The notes beneath the pieces are model-generated. The model ran no database searches. It was given only the letters and a program-made list of their open reading frames with translations, and was not told the DNA's origin. The translations under genes and the position numbers were made by a program. A stretch of 64,000 nt of DNA from Firmicutes bacterium UBA4845. GTDB lineage: Bacteria; Bacillota; Clostridia; Tissierellales; Sedimentibacteraceae. Position 1 is the stretch's first letter. Every line of letters begins with the position of its first letter. This document shows, in pieces, positions 25,765 through 34,780 of this stretch. The stretch lies in the NCBI GenBank assembly GCA_002399975.1, contig DHER01000134.1, forward strand, positions 1-64,000. The letters run 5' to 3'.

Positions 25765-27003
25765 TTACAATGCTGAACTTTTTATTGTTTTGCTATTCAT
25801 CTTTCTTACAATAAAAGTTATCAAAATACCACATACACTCATCCCTGCTGCAATTAAAAACGCATTGGTATAATCACCTTTGTTAGCTGATTTAATACTT
25901 GCTGCCATAACAGGCCCGATATAACCACCTAATGCAAATCCGCTGAACATTATGCCATAGTTAACACCATTATTTTTTACTCCGAAACAATCTGCCGTAA
26001 GAGCCGGAAAAACTCCCATGAACCCGCCGAAGCAAAATCCGATTATCATAGCTGCCAGCAAAAACAAAGTAAAATCTCCTGCTGTAACAGTTGTCAATAC
26101 AAACATGGAAACAGCCAAAATGATATACATCACCGGCAATGCATTATATCTCCCAATTTTATCAGAAAGTGCACCCCATATAATACGTCCGAACATATTT
26201 GCCACTGCTATTAGACTTACCGCAAAAGCTGCCTGTTCAGCACTGACTCCGACAATCTCCTGAGCTATAGGTGATGCCTGGCTAATTATCATTAATCCAG
26301 AAGTGGCTCCTATGGTCAACATTATTAAAAGCAAATAAAACTTAGCATCTGAAAGCATCTGTAGCCAGGTTTTATCATTGCCTGTAGCTGCGGATGTAGG
26401 TGTTATTTCAGGTGGCTCCCAACCTTCCGGCTTATATCCGGACGGCGCTCTTACAATAAATTGTGAGCCTATCAATATTACAATCAAATATACAGCGCCT
26501 AATATTTTAAATGCATATAAAATCCCATAAGCAGTAATTAAATTCTGAGAAATTGGAGCCAACAAAACAGGTCCAAAACCATAACCGGCAGTAGCAAGGC
26601 CTGCCACCAGCCCTCTTTTATCAGGAAAAAACTTGACTGTATTCGCAATTGTGCAGCTGTACACCAATCCCATTCCAAATCCGGCAAATATACCATAGCT
26701 GATATATAGCCAGGGAAGGGAATTAGTTAAACCCGAAAAGAAAATTCCGCCCCCAAATATAATTCCGCCGGTAAAAATAACCCATTTAGGACCAAATTTA
26801 TCCTGTATTTTACCGCCGGTAATCATACAAACAGGACTGATTGCGTTTGAAATTGTAAATGTTAGTGCTGTAGCTGCTGCTGTCCATCCAAAGGTCTCAA
26901 TCAGCGGTCCTGCATAAACACTCCAGGCATAACCCGAACCAATGCATAAATTGATTAACAAGCTTGCTCCAAGAACAAACCACCTTTTCTTATTAAGATT
27001 CAT
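25765..27003 (-). CDS. OFA-family MFS transporter
   Basis: The 412-aa protein has about twelve hydrophobic helices with the OFA (oxalate/formate antiporter) signatures: N-terminal GSGYAWSVYAGPL, the loop GGKIQDKFGPKW and later WGALSDKIGRYNALP. Members move small mono- or dicarboxylates by exchange or symport. Next to a CoA ligase and a CoA-transferase it likely imports the organic acid this operon uses. AGGAGG precedes the ATG. Confidence 0.88.
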   Translation of the reverse strand: MNLNKKRWFVLGASLLINLCIGSGYAWSVYAGPLIETFGWTAAATALTFTISNAISPVCMITGGKIQDKFGPKWVIFTGGIIFGGGIFFSGLTNSLPWLYISYGIFAGFGMGLVYSCTIANTVKFFPDKRGLVAGLATAGYGFGPVLLAPISQNLITAYGILYAFKILGAVYLIVILIGSQFIVRAPSGYKPEGWEPPEITPTSAATGNDKTWLQMLSDAKFYLLLIMLTIGATSGLMIISQASPIAQEIVGVSAEQAAFAVSLIAVANMFGRIIWGALSDKIGRYNALPVMYIILAVSMFVLTTVTAGDFTLFLLAAMIIGFCFGGFMGVFPALTADCFGVKNNGVNYGIMFSGFALGGYIGPVMAASIKSANKGDYTNAFLIAAGMSVCGILITFIVRKMNSKTIKSSAL

Positions 27004-27090
27004 ATTAACCTCCTCAGCCTTTATTTAGATTGTATAATAATTAACAATCAAGATTACAACAAAATATTGGTATATAAATTTTGAAAATTT

Positions 27091-27294
27091 TTAAATATCC
27101 AAGTCGTTATCCTGTTTTTCAGAAACAAAGTCATCTCTGAAATTTTCAAAATCTTTTTCCTCATTTATTTCGTGACTTTTCATCAAAATCCTGGCACAGG
27201 AGGTTTTACAAGCTGAAGGACATGATTTGCACATTTCACTTTGTCCCACCGGTGTAAACCTACTGTAATTTGTTTCAACAACAATTTTTCCCAT
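27091..27294 (-). CDS. Small Cys-rich protein, unknown
   Basis: This 67-aa protein has C-x2-C-x3-C-x3-C in SEMCKSCPSACKTSCARI, suggesting an Fe-S or metal site, then an acidic tail. ATG 27294 follows CAGGAG. The frame is open further upstream to 27399, but that part overlaps the next gene. I do not recognise the family; it lies between the OFA transporter and two other small genes. Confidence 0.6.
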   Translation of the reverse strand: MGKIVVETNYSRFTPVGQSEMCKSCPSACKTSCARILMKSHEINEEKDFENFRDDFVSEKQDNDLDI

Positions 27295-27325
27295 GATATG
27301 CTCTCCTGTTAAATTTCTAAAATAA

Positions 27326-27847
27326 TTAATCCAATTCCGGTTCGGAACTATAGTAAACAGCCTGCCAATTTCCTCCCATTTGTGTAGAATTGGCATCAAA
27401 CAATTCTTTTAATGAATCATAGTAATGCCTATCTCCGCTGAAATACATATTTACCTTGTTCAATTCTATAGCCCATTTATCATTTTCATTCCACACCAAT
27501 GTGTCAGTCTGCTTTTTAAAAAACTGCTCAACACCTGAATTTTTCATATTTGTAAAATCTTCCACATTGGGATCCGTCAATAAATCATAGACCCGGTTTA
27601 TTTCCATCTCAAAAGTCTTGCCGTTATCAGTCCTTTCTGCAAATAATTTTTTATACCTGAAATAAATCTTAAGGTATTTTCCTGTCATTTCAAGTACATG
27701 CCTTACTGCATCCAGGACTTCCACGACTATTTCTCCGTTTTCTTTTTTAGCTCTGCCTTCAATCTCGAACATATCATCTTCTAAATAGAAATCCAGTCTT
27801 TTTCCGTCTATAATGTCTAATAGAAGTTCCTTATCCTTTAATTTCAT
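27326..27847 (-). CDS. Hypothetical protein, 173 aa
   Basis: No family is recognised. The protein is soluble-looking and charged, with an alternating strand/helix pattern, a Tyr/Phe-rich middle and a C-terminal acidic end (SSEPELD). There is no signal peptide or membrane helix. It follows the YopX gene on the same strand with 19 bases between them, so the two could be a unit. It interrupts an otherwise metabolic operon. Confidence 0.6.
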   Translation of the reverse strand: MKLKDKELLLDIIDGKRLDFYLEDDMFEIEGRAKKENGEIVVEVLDAVRHVLEMTGKYLKIYFRYKKLFAERTDNGKTFEMEINRVYDLLTDPNVEDFTNMKNSGVEQFFKKQTDTLVWNENDKWAIELNKVNMYFSGDRHYYDSLKELFDANSTQMGGNWQAVYYSSEPELD

Positions 27848-27866
27848 AATCTCATTGTCATTCCTT

Positions 27867-28271
27867 CTAATATTTATAATTTATTAAATCTTGATTCTCG
27901 TATATATTGCCAATAACTTCTATATCATCGGTAATATAGTCCCCACCCATCATTATCACTCCGTCCGTTGACAAAAGGATAAAACCTGAAATTTCTTCAC
28001 TCCATATAATTTGATATATGTCGTCTTTTATTTGAACAATATCTCCTTCATAAATTTCATTTTGTTTTTTATCAAACCATCCTGTAGATTGCATGGGAAC
28101 AAACTGAATAGGCTCCTTTTCCCTAAAATCATAAATCAGTAAAACCCCAAATGATAAATAACCGTAAATTGACTTCTTCGTATCCTCTTTTACCTCAGGC
28201 TGTTCCAAATCTTCAGGCGAATACATCTTTTTAGCTTCATCATCCCAGGCCCTGAATTTAAATTCTCTCAT
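27867..28271 (-). CDS. YopX-family protein (phage-type)
   Basis: The 134-aa protein starts EFKFRAWDDEAKKMY, the usual YopX opening, and contains QSTGWFDKKQNEIYEGDIV followed by VIGNIYENQDLI, both typical. YopX proteins are mostly encoded by Gram-positive phages and integrated elements and have no established function. No other phage gene is seen nearby, so this is probably a moron or a relic carried into the operon. GAGGAAATAGTT precedes the ATG. Confidence 0.85.
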   Translation of the reverse strand: MREFKFRAWDDEAKKMYSPEDLEQPEVKEDTKKSIYGYLSFGVLLIYDFREKEPIQFVPMQSTGWFDKKQNEIYEGDIVQIKDDIYQIIWSEEISGFILLSTDGVIMMGGDYITDDIEVIGNIYENQDLINYKY

Positions 28272-28325
28272 AACTATTTCCTCGCTGCAGTTTTAGTTTT
28301 TTCTGTATATTTAGTTGTACTAATG

Positions 28326-28349
28326 CGGCGGCAGCATATGCTGCCGCCG
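28326..28349. repeat. GC-rich perfect palindrome
   Basis: CGGCGGCAGCAT and its exact complement form a 24-base perfect palindrome in a strongly AT-rich gap between the molybdenum subunit gene and the yopX gene. It would fold into a very stable hairpin in RNA. No T-run follows on either strand, so it is not a standard terminator; RNA processing or partial attenuation is possible. Confidence 0.75.
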
Positions 28350-28400
28350 TATAACATGGATTTTCTTTTCTTAACATACTTAACTTAAGTTTATATTGTT

Positions 28401-30761
28401 TTATTTACCTGCCTTATGAGCTTTAATAGCATTTAACACTTTTTCAGGTGTTAATGGCATTTCGGTAAATTGAACACCTATAGCATCAAAAACAGCATTG
28501 TATATTGCCGGCGCCACAGGCTGAATTGGACCTTCACCGGATTCTTTAGCACCATAAGGAGCCGACGGGTCATAGGCTTCAACTATATTAGCATTAACCT
28601 TTGGCATATCCTCGATTGTGGGCATTTTATAATCATGAAGTGATGGATTCAATAATCTTCCATCTGGTGCAACTTTTATTTCTTCATATAATGTCTGGCC
28701 TAAGCCCATTTGTATAGAACCGTCAACCTGTCCTTCAACACTCATTGGGTTGATAGGCTGTCCGCAGTCACCTGCCTCAGTAACATTGATGACATTTATC
28801 TTTCCCGTTTCAAGATCAATGTCAACTTCCGCTACCTGTGCACTGAACCCAAATGTTGGAGCATGACCGATATTGCCGCCTTGCTGTATGCCCTTGCGCC
28901 TAGGAGGAGTAAACTGACCGGAGCATGTAAGCGGACCGTTGGATTCGATGTATCTTTCAACTACATCTTTCCATGACACTTCTTTTCTTGGATTTCCGTG
29001 TCTATCATAATGCTCATATATTGAATAGAACATTCCGTCTTTTACAGCTATTTCATCCCCTCTGCATTTTAATATTGCAGCAGCAACAGGGAATAATTCG
29101 GCGTTTATTTTTTCAGCAGCCTGCCTGATGGCCCAGCCGGTGGCAAAAGTCAATCGACTGGCAAATGTACCAAGGTCAAAAGTTGATATTTTCGTATCTC
29201 TCGGCACAACATTAATATCTTCTGATTTAAGCCCAAGAGTTTCCGCAGCCATCTGAGCCATAATTGTGTCAACACCCTGTCCTATGTCAGTTGCTCCGCA
29301 AAATAGTGTAGCTCCGTTTTCTTCATCTATTTTAATTGTAGCAATTGTATGAGGTTTATAAGAAAGATACAATGTATATGAAGTACCTGAAATATAGTAT
29401 CCTCCTGCCAATCCAATACCTTTACCATAAGGGAGTTTCCCGTATTTTTCAAGGAATCCGGACTTTTCAACCACTTCATCCAAGCATTTCTTATATTCTG
29501 TATGAGGTACATACATCATGCTCTTAGCTGTATAACCGGATTCAATTGAGTTCATTTTCCTTATTTCATAAGGGTTTATGCCAAAGTGGTTCGCTGCTTC
29601 ATCCATTAACTGTTCCATTGCAAATCTGGGCTGAACACCGCCAAGTCCACGCTGAGCTCCGCAAGTAGGTTTATTTGTGTAAACCCTCTTGCCTGTAAAC
29701 CTTACGTTAGGAACTATGTAGGGAAGATGTACCATTGATGCGGTATAGAATAATACTACAACACCCCAGCCCGAATAAGCTCCGCCATCCATTAAGTTGT
29801 CAAAATCTACAGCAGTAATTTTGCCGTTTTTATCAAATCCCATTTTGAATTTCATATAGCATGGATGACGTCCATTGTTAGTTGCAAATACATCACTTCT
29901 TTCATAAGTGATTTTTACCGGTCTGCCTATTTTCCTTGAAAGCAGTGCCGAACAAAAATCAGCCTGAGAAGCAACACCTTTGCCTCCAAATCCTCCGCCT
30001 ATTAAAGGAACTGTTATCCTTATTCTATTCATCGGCATTTCTAATACTTTTGCCAATTGTTGATGAGTATAATGAGGTACCTGGCATGTAGCATACAAAT
30101 GTAATTTTCCCGTATTCGGATCATAATCAGATATAGCACACTGAGGTTCAATGAATGCATGATTTACATAGGAAGAATAAAATTCTTTTTCAATTACAAA
30201 ATCTGATTCTTCCAGAGCTTTATCCGGATCGCCATAAAGCTGAGTACCTTCATAAGCTATATTGTTAGGATGATCTTCATGAATTCTCAAATCATCTCTT
30301 TTTACCGCTTCTCTTGGATCTACTATTGCTTCAAGCACTTCATACTCAACTTTTATAAGTTCAAGTGCTTTTTCGGCTGTGGCTTCATTAACCGCTGCCA
30401 CGGCTGCAACTCCTTCTCCCCAGTTACGAACCTTACCTACAGCCAAAGCATGTTCATTGGCATTGTGAGGAACTATACCATAAGGTATCGGGCAGTCTTC
30501 ACCTGTAATAACACCTAAAACTCCATCCAGCTTTAAAGCTTCGCTGTAATCTATACTTTTAATGTTCGCATGGGCATATGGACTTCTTAAAATTTTCCCA
30601 TAAACCATTCTTGGCAAAACCAAATCGTCAGTATATTGAACCTTGCCTGTAACTTTTGCAGGGCCGTCCAAACGCGGTATGTTTCTACCTACTTCTGTAA
30701 ATTCTCTTTTATATTCCTTGTAATTATTATATTTGTTTGATACTTCATATAATTTTCCCAC
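28401..30761 (-). CDS. Xanthine dehydrogenase-family molybdopterin-binding subunit
   Basis: The 786-aa protein is the large subunit of a three-part molybdenum hydroxylase (CoxL/XdhA/HcrA family). It has RLDGPAKVTGKVQYTDDL near the N terminus, GGGFGGKG and later GATDIGQGVD. Its catalytic glutamate is E743 in GAKESGEGP, similar to 4-hydroxybenzoyl-CoA reductase and related CoA-ester hydroxylases. With CoA ligase, CoA-transferase and acyl-CoA dehydrogenases in the operon, a CoA-thioester or N-heterocycle substrate is plausible. The start is GTG at 30761 after GGAGG. Confidence 0.9.
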   Translation of the reverse strand: MGKLYEVSNKYNNYKEYKREFTEVGRNIPRLDGPAKVTGKVQYTDDLVLPRMVYGKILRSPYAHANIKSIDYSEALKLDGVLGVITGEDCPIPYGIVPHNANEHALAVGKVRNWGEGVAAVAAVNEATAEKALELIKVEYEVLEAIVDPREAVKRDDLRIHEDHPNNIAYEGTQLYGDPDKALEESDFVIEKEFYSSYVNHAFIEPQCAISDYDPNTGKLHLYATCQVPHYTHQQLAKVLEMPMNRIRITVPLIGGGFGGKGVASQADFCSALLSRKIGRPVKITYERSDVFATNNGRHPCYMKFKMGFDKNGKITAVDFDNLMDGGAYSGWGVVVLFYTASMVHLPYIVPNVRFTGKRVYTNKPTCGAQRGLGGVQPRFAMEQLMDEAANHFGINPYEIRKMNSIESGYTAKSMMYVPHTEYKKCLDEVVEKSGFLEKYGKLPYGKGIGLAGGYYISGTSYTLYLSYKPHTIATIKIDEENGATLFCGATDIGQGVDTIMAQMAAETLGLKSEDINVVPRDTKISTFDLGTFASRLTFATGWAIRQAAEKINAELFPVAAAILKCRGDEIAVKDGMFYSIYEHYDRHGNPRKEVSWKDVVERYIESNGPLTCSGQFTPPRRKGIQQGGNIGHAPTFGFSAQVAEVDIDLETGKINVINVTEAGDCGQPINPMSVEGQVDGSIQMGLGQTLYEEIKVAPDGRLLNPSLHDYKMPTIEDMPKVNANIVEAYDPSAPYGAKESGEGPIQPVAPAIYNAVFDAIGVQFTEMPLTPEKVLNAIKAHKAGK

Positions 30762-30764
30762 TTT

Positions 30765-31253
30765 TTACGCCTCCTTTTTAGAAAGGGCATCTACATATGA
30801 TTCAACTGCCTTAAGAATTAATACATATCCTGTACAGCGGCAGAGATTTCCTTCCAATGCATGTTTTATTTCTTTTTCAGTAGGATGAGGGTTATGATCT
30901 ATCAGTGCTTTTGATGATAAAATCATACCCGGCGTGCAGAAACCACATTGTACTGCACCGTTATCCAAAAACGACTTCTGCAGCGGATGCAATTCGCCCG
31001 TTTCCTGATTTGCAATTCCTTCAATTGTAGTTATTTTTTTGCCTTCGCATGCAATTGCAAGCATCAAACACGACAATTGAGCCTTGCCGTCTACTAAAAC
31101 CGTACATGCTCCGCAGTCTCCCTCTCCACAGCCTTTTTTAGTACCAGTCAACCCAATTTTTTTTCTTATTACATCAACAAGAAGATCTGTGGGAGATATC
31201 AAAACTTCATATATATGATCATTAATATCTAATTTAACAACTTTCTTGCTCAT
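30765..31253 (-). CDS. [2Fe-2S] subunit of a xanthine dehydrogenase-type hydroxylase
   Basis: The 162-aa protein has the paired cluster motifs of XdhC/HcrC/CoxS-type subunits: GCGEGDCGAC with a later C for the plant ferredoxin-type cluster, and QCGFCTPGM...LCRCTGY for the second. It moves electrons between the molybdenum subunit and the FAD subunit on either side. GGAGG precedes the ATG. Its ends lie within a few bases of both neighbours, as expected for a tightly coupled complex. Confidence 0.93.
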   Translation of the reverse strand: MSKKVVKLDINDHIYEVLISPTDLLVDVIRKKIGLTGTKKGCGEGDCGACTVLVDGKAQLSCLMLAIACEGKKITTIEGIANQETGELHPLQKSFLDNGAVQCGFCTPGMILSSKALIDHNPHPTEKEIKHALEGNLCRCTGYVLILKAVESYVDALSKKEA

Positions 31254-31256
31254 TTC

Positions 31257-32141
31257 CTACGCCTCCTTTGCAGCTTCATAAGCTTCCTTAACAAGCCTGC
31301 GTGCTAAAGCACCTATTACATCTTTTCTGTATTCCGCAGAAGCTCTTACATCTGAAATCGGCTTTGCCTCATTTTGAGCAGCCTCACCGGTTTTGGTAAT
31401 CAAGTCATCAGTTAATTTTTTACCCTTAAGTAAACTTGGAATTGCTTGTGATACAAGAGGCCTAATAGCTACTGAACCCATAACTAACTTAACATTTTTT
31501 ATAGTTTCCTTATCATCTTCCAATTCGATATTGGCTGCCATGTTTGCACAGTCTATTTCCATTGCATTTCTAAGCCCTATGTGTCCATAACGGCATGCAG
31601 AATGTTTAGCAGGTTCGGGGAGTACAAATTTATATAATATTTCCCCTTCTTTTAAATCATTCTTACGATTCCCGTGTATAAAATCCTCCATTGACATTTC
31701 TCTTTCTCCATCAAGCCCTGCAACAACAACCTTTGCTCCCAATGCTGATAATGGAGCAGGTGTTTCAGCTGCAGGTGATGAGTGACAGCTGTTTCCACCC
31801 AAAGTAGCCATAACCCTGACCTGGTTGGAACCTAACTGGCTTGCTGCGTAAGTCAAAGCAGGATATTTTTTCTTAAGCTCTTTAGAACTTTCAATATCTG
31901 CTATTTTAGTACATGCACAAATTTCTGCACCTTTACCTTCTTCGCACTTAATACCTTTTAATTCTTCCAAATCACTTATATCAATTATGGCATCCGGTTT
32001 TATCATTTTTTCCTTCATCATAATCAATAAATCTGTTCCACCTGCTAAAAACTTTGCCTTACTGCCAAGTTTTTTTCCTAGTTCCATTGCTTCTTCTTTA
32101 CTTTTTGGTTTAAAATACTCAAATTCATGTAAAATATTCAA
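31257..32141 (-). CDS. FAD-binding subunit of a xanthine dehydrogenase-type hydroxylase
   Basis: The 294-aa protein has the FAD motifs AKFLAGGTDLLIMMKEK and TLGGNSCHSSPAAETP of the CoxM/XdhB family. The extra 4Fe-4S loop of 4-hydroxybenzoyl-CoA reductase beta is not evident. It probably passes electrons to NAD or a flavoprotein. The start is TTG at 32141 after GGAGG. It forms a three-gene unit with the two genes below it. Confidence 0.92.
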   Translation of the reverse strand: MNILHEFEYFKPKSKEEAMELGKKLGSKAKFLAGGTDLLIMMKEKMIKPDAIIDISDLEELKGIKCEEGKGAEICACTKIADIESSKELKKKYPALTYAASQLGSNQVRVMATLGGNSCHSSPAAETPAPLSALGAKVVVAGLDGEREMSMEDFIHGNRKNDLKEGEILYKFVLPEPAKHSACRYGHIGLRNAMEIDCANMAANIELEDDKETIKNVKLVMGSVAIRPLVSQAIPSLLKGKKLTDDLITKTGEAAQNEAKPISDVRASAEYRKDVIGALARRLVKEAYEAAKEA

Positions 32142-32172
32142 ATTAAGGCACCTCCTTTAGTTTAAATGTATT

Positions 32173-33297
32173 TTATTTTAATAAATTACCTGCAATAATT
32201 TTTTGAGGGTATTCATTTATGCTTGCATAATTAAATAATCCTCTTAAGTCTCTGAAATATCTTTCAACGGATGATTCTCGGCTGTAGCCGGTTCCTCCCA
32301 ATACCTGGATTGCATTACTTCCAATTTCAAATACTGCTTTATGTCCAAACATTTTTAAATAGGCGGTATCAAGTAAATAGTCCTTTTTAGAATCGACACA
32401 GCATGCTGCCTCATAAGTAAGCGTGTTCAAAACATGCAGATCTTCCGCCATTTCAGCAATCATCCACTGAACAGCCTGCAGCTTGCTTAAGGGAGAACCA
32501 AATTGTATACGGGTTTTGCTGTGTTCAACAGATTCTTTCAATGCAGTACTGCCAATACCTACACCCATTGCACCGCAAACTATGTCGACCCTTGCCTGAA
32601 TTTCTCTGACAATATTTATGCCTTCATTTTCTTTTCCCAGCAACTGAGCTTTTGTTCCTTTAAATTCTATCTCTGCCGTTGGAAATGATCTTAACCCTAA
32701 TTTGCCAACCTTTCTTACAACTCCAATATCTCCCGCATCCACGATAAATGCTGAAAGGCCGTTCAGTCCTTCTGCTTCATCAGTCTGTGCAATTACTACA
32801 TATACATCGGCAGCACCTCCATTAGCCACAATGGTTTTTTCCCCTGTAAGGGCATAAGAACTACCTGTTTTCGCCGCAACTACCTTATTTTCACCTGATG
32901 CTAATGAAGCACCCGGCTCCTCATATGCGTATCCACCCAACTTGTTGCCTTTAACCATATCAGGCAGGTATTTTTTCTTCTGTTCTTCATTTCCGTATTT
33001 TAATATTGTCTGTTCTGCCATAACTAAGTGTGACATAGTTATTGCAGCTGCTGCACCGTTTGATTTTGCAAATTCTTCTGCCAAAACAGCTACACTGACA
33101 AAATCGCCTTCACATCCGCCATACTCTTTTGGTATAGTCAACCCGAAGAAATCTTTTCCTGCTATTTTTTTAATAATACCTTCCGGAAACTTTCCATATC
33201 TGTCATCCTCATAAGCAATAGGTTCAAGTTCCGCCTTGGCAAAATCAGAAAAATTCTTTTTTAACGATTGTTGCTTTTCAGTCAAATCTATATTCAT
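32173..33297 (-). CDS. Acyl-CoA dehydrogenase family protein lacking the usual catalytic glutamate
   Basis: The 374-aa protein has the fold and motifs of acyl-CoA dehydrogenases (YAYEEPGASLA near the flavin, TGEKTIVANGG, ERYFRDLRG). At the C-terminal position where the family normally has YEGT, it reads NYASINE, so the usual base aligns with Ala, and the alternative helix-G glutamate of isovaleryl-type enzymes is not obvious either. It could be an inactive partner subunit or use another base. It is the second gene of the operon, next to a canonical homologue. GGGAGG precedes the ATG. Confidence 0.87.
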   Translation of the reverse strand: MNIDLTEKQQSLKKNFSDFAKAELEPIAYEDDRYGKFPEGIIKKIAGKDFFGLTIPKEYGGCEGDFVSVAVLAEEFAKSNGAAAAITMSHLVMAEQTILKYGNEEQKKKYLPDMVKGNKLGGYAYEEPGASLASGENKVVAAKTGSSYALTGEKTIVANGGAADVYVVIAQTDEAEGLNGLSAFIVDAGDIGVVRKVGKLGLRSFPTAEIEFKGTKAQLLGKENEGINIVREIQARVDIVCGAMGVGIGSTALKESVEHSKTRIQFGSPLSKLQAVQWMIAEMAEDLHVLNTLTYEAACCVDSKKDYLLDTAYLKMFGHKAVFEIGSNAIQVLGGTGYSRESSVERYFRDLRGLFNYASINEYPQKIIAGNLLK

Positions 33298-33317
33298 TTT
33301 TTGTACCTCCCGCCTTT

Positions 33318-34466
33318 CTACTTTCTATTTCTCAGCAATCCGCCAGAAACAACATGTCTTTGTATTTGGTTAGTACCTTCGTAAATAGTAAGGATTCTTG
33401 CGTCTCTTAAAACTTTTTCAATTTTCAAATCCTCTGTATAACCATAAGTGCCCATTATGTCCATAGCGGAATTTGCAGCATATAATGCTGTTTCTGTGGC
33501 AAACAGCTTCGTAATTGCTGAATGATGAGAATATGGCTGTTTACTGTCTTTTAAGAACGCACCTCTATGGACAAGCTGCCTTGCAGCTGTAACCATTGCT
33601 TCGATTTCTGCAATTTTGAACGCAACAGCCTGCTGCCTGGACAAAGGCCTGTTACCTTCCATATGGTTTTTAGCAAATTCTATGGTTAAATCCAGCGCTT
33701 TCTGTCCACAGCCAACTGCCTGTGCTGCAACCATCAACCTTCCGGAATCTAAGGTCTTCATGGCTATTTTCATACCTTGTCCTTCTTCACCTATACGTGC
33801 AGATACAGGTACGTGCAGATTTTCTATTTTCAGTTCAACAGTCTGAGATCCTCTGATTCCCATCTTGTCTTCAACTTTGTCCACACTTAAACCTGGAGTG
33901 CCTCCCTTTACAAGAAATGCGCTTAGTCCTTTGCTTCCCATTGTCCTGTCAGTCGAAGCAAAAATAATAAGGGACGATTCCATATCAATAGCATAACCGC
34001 CTTGAGTAATAAAGCATTTACTTCCGTTTAATATGTATTCATCACCTTTTCTATCTGCCGTCGTTGCTACAGCACCGGCATCAGATCCGGCGCCTTTTTC
34101 AGTCAATGCAAATGCTCCGTATTTTCCCTGTAAAAGAGCACCAAAGTGCTGTTTCTGCTGCTCCAATGTTCCTGCTATTATAAGAGGATAGGAACCAAGA
34201 TTGTTAGCTCCCAGTGCTGTAGCCACACCTACATCTCCATAGCCCAATTCTTCCATTACAATGGCACAACTTTTTGTGTCCAATTCAATTCCGCCGACTG
34301 CTTTTGGTGCTACAAGACATACAAGACCGGTTTTACACCATTCTTTAAAAATTTCTTTTTGACATTCGCCTTTATCAATTGAATCAAGTCTTGGGGTAAC
34401 ACTTTCTGCAATAAACGCCCGAATTTTTTCTTGAAGTTTTAGCTGATTGTCTGTAAAATCAAACAT
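33318..34466 (-). CDS. Acyl-CoA dehydrogenase (canonical)
   Basis: The 382-aa flavoprotein has the FAD and substrate motifs FALTEKGAGSDAG and YILNGSKCFITQGG, and the catalytic glutamate in TIYEGTNQIQRHVV. It introduces a double bond into an acyl-CoA and needs an electron acceptor such as ETF, which is not encoded in the window. ATG 34466 follows AGGAAG; a longer frame to 34514 lacks a ribosome binding site. It is the first gene of the operon driven by the -24/-12 promoter at 34551. Confidence 0.9.
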   Translation of the reverse strand: MFDFTDNQLKLQEKIRAFIAESVTPRLDSIDKGECQKEIFKEWCKTGLVCLVAPKAVGGIELDTKSCAIVMEELGYGDVGVATALGANNLGSYPLIIAGTLEQQKQHFGALLQGKYGAFALTEKGAGSDAGAVATTADRKGDEYILNGSKCFITQGGYAIDMESSLIIFASTDRTMGSKGLSAFLVKGGTPGLSVDKVEDKMGIRGSQTVELKIENLHVPVSARIGEEGQGMKIAMKTLDSGRLMVAAQAVGCGQKALDLTIEFAKNHMEGNRPLSRQQAVAFKIAEIEAMVTAARQLVHRGAFLKDSKQPYSHHSAITKLFATETALYAANSAMDIMGTYGYTEDLKIEKVLRDARILTIYEGTNQIQRHVVSGGLLRNRK

Positions 34467-34550
34467 ACTATTTCTTCCTTTCTTTTCTTTTACAACAAAT
34501 TTTAAAAATTCCAAACTTATTGTTAATTTAATAACACGATAATATAATAA

Positions 34551-34566
34551 GCAATATATATGCCAA
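34551..34566 (-). promoter_or_regulatory. Sigma-54 (-24/-12) promoter of the acyl-CoA/hydroxylase operon
   Basis: The minus strand reads TTGGCATATATATTGC, matching TGGCAC-R-N4-TTGC with the GG and GC ten bases apart. It lies about 85 bases upstream of the first operon gene and downstream of a sigma-54 activator gene. Upstream, AATTGTTAAAAAATTA is repeated exactly at 34587 and 34638, 51 bases apart. Confidence 0.85.
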
Positions 34567-34690
34567 CTAATTCGACAAATTATATAAATTGTTAAAAAAT
34601 TAATTTTTAAATTTGAGGTAACCCTTACAAATTAGACAATTGTTAAAAAATTATTTATTTATATTTCCTCCTGAAAAATTTTAAAATTTC

Positions 34691-34739
34691 AAAAAATAAA
34701 AAAGTTTACAGTGTAACACTTTTGTACACTGTAAACTTT
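34691..34739 (-). terminator. Terminator of the PAS-AAA+ regulator
   Basis: Perfect 15-bp arms AAAGTTTACAGTGTA (34701-34715) and TACACTGTAAACTTT (34725-34739) with a nine-base loop are followed on the minus strand by TTTATTTTTT. The arms carry the same TGTAAA/TTTACA half-sites as the dyads just beyond, so the sequence may double as an activator site. Confidence 0.8.
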
Positions 34740-34771
34740 TATTTACACACTTCTGTAAACCTTTATTTACA
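34730..34771 (-). promoter_or_regulatory. Two tandem enhancer dyads for a sigma-54 activator
   Basis: TGTAAACTTTTATTTACA (34730-34747) and TGTAAACCTTTATTTACA (34754-34771) are two copies of TGTAAA-N6-TTTACA, 24 bases apart and about 165-205 bases upstream of the -24 element. That spacing suits binding sites of an enhancer protein, most likely the regulator at 34781. Confidence 0.7.
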
Positions 34772-34780
34772 CTATGTTCT

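Noticed and set aside
27867..28271. Prophage at the yopX gene
   Set aside because: No integrase, structural, lysis or replication gene is found in the surrounding 10 kb.
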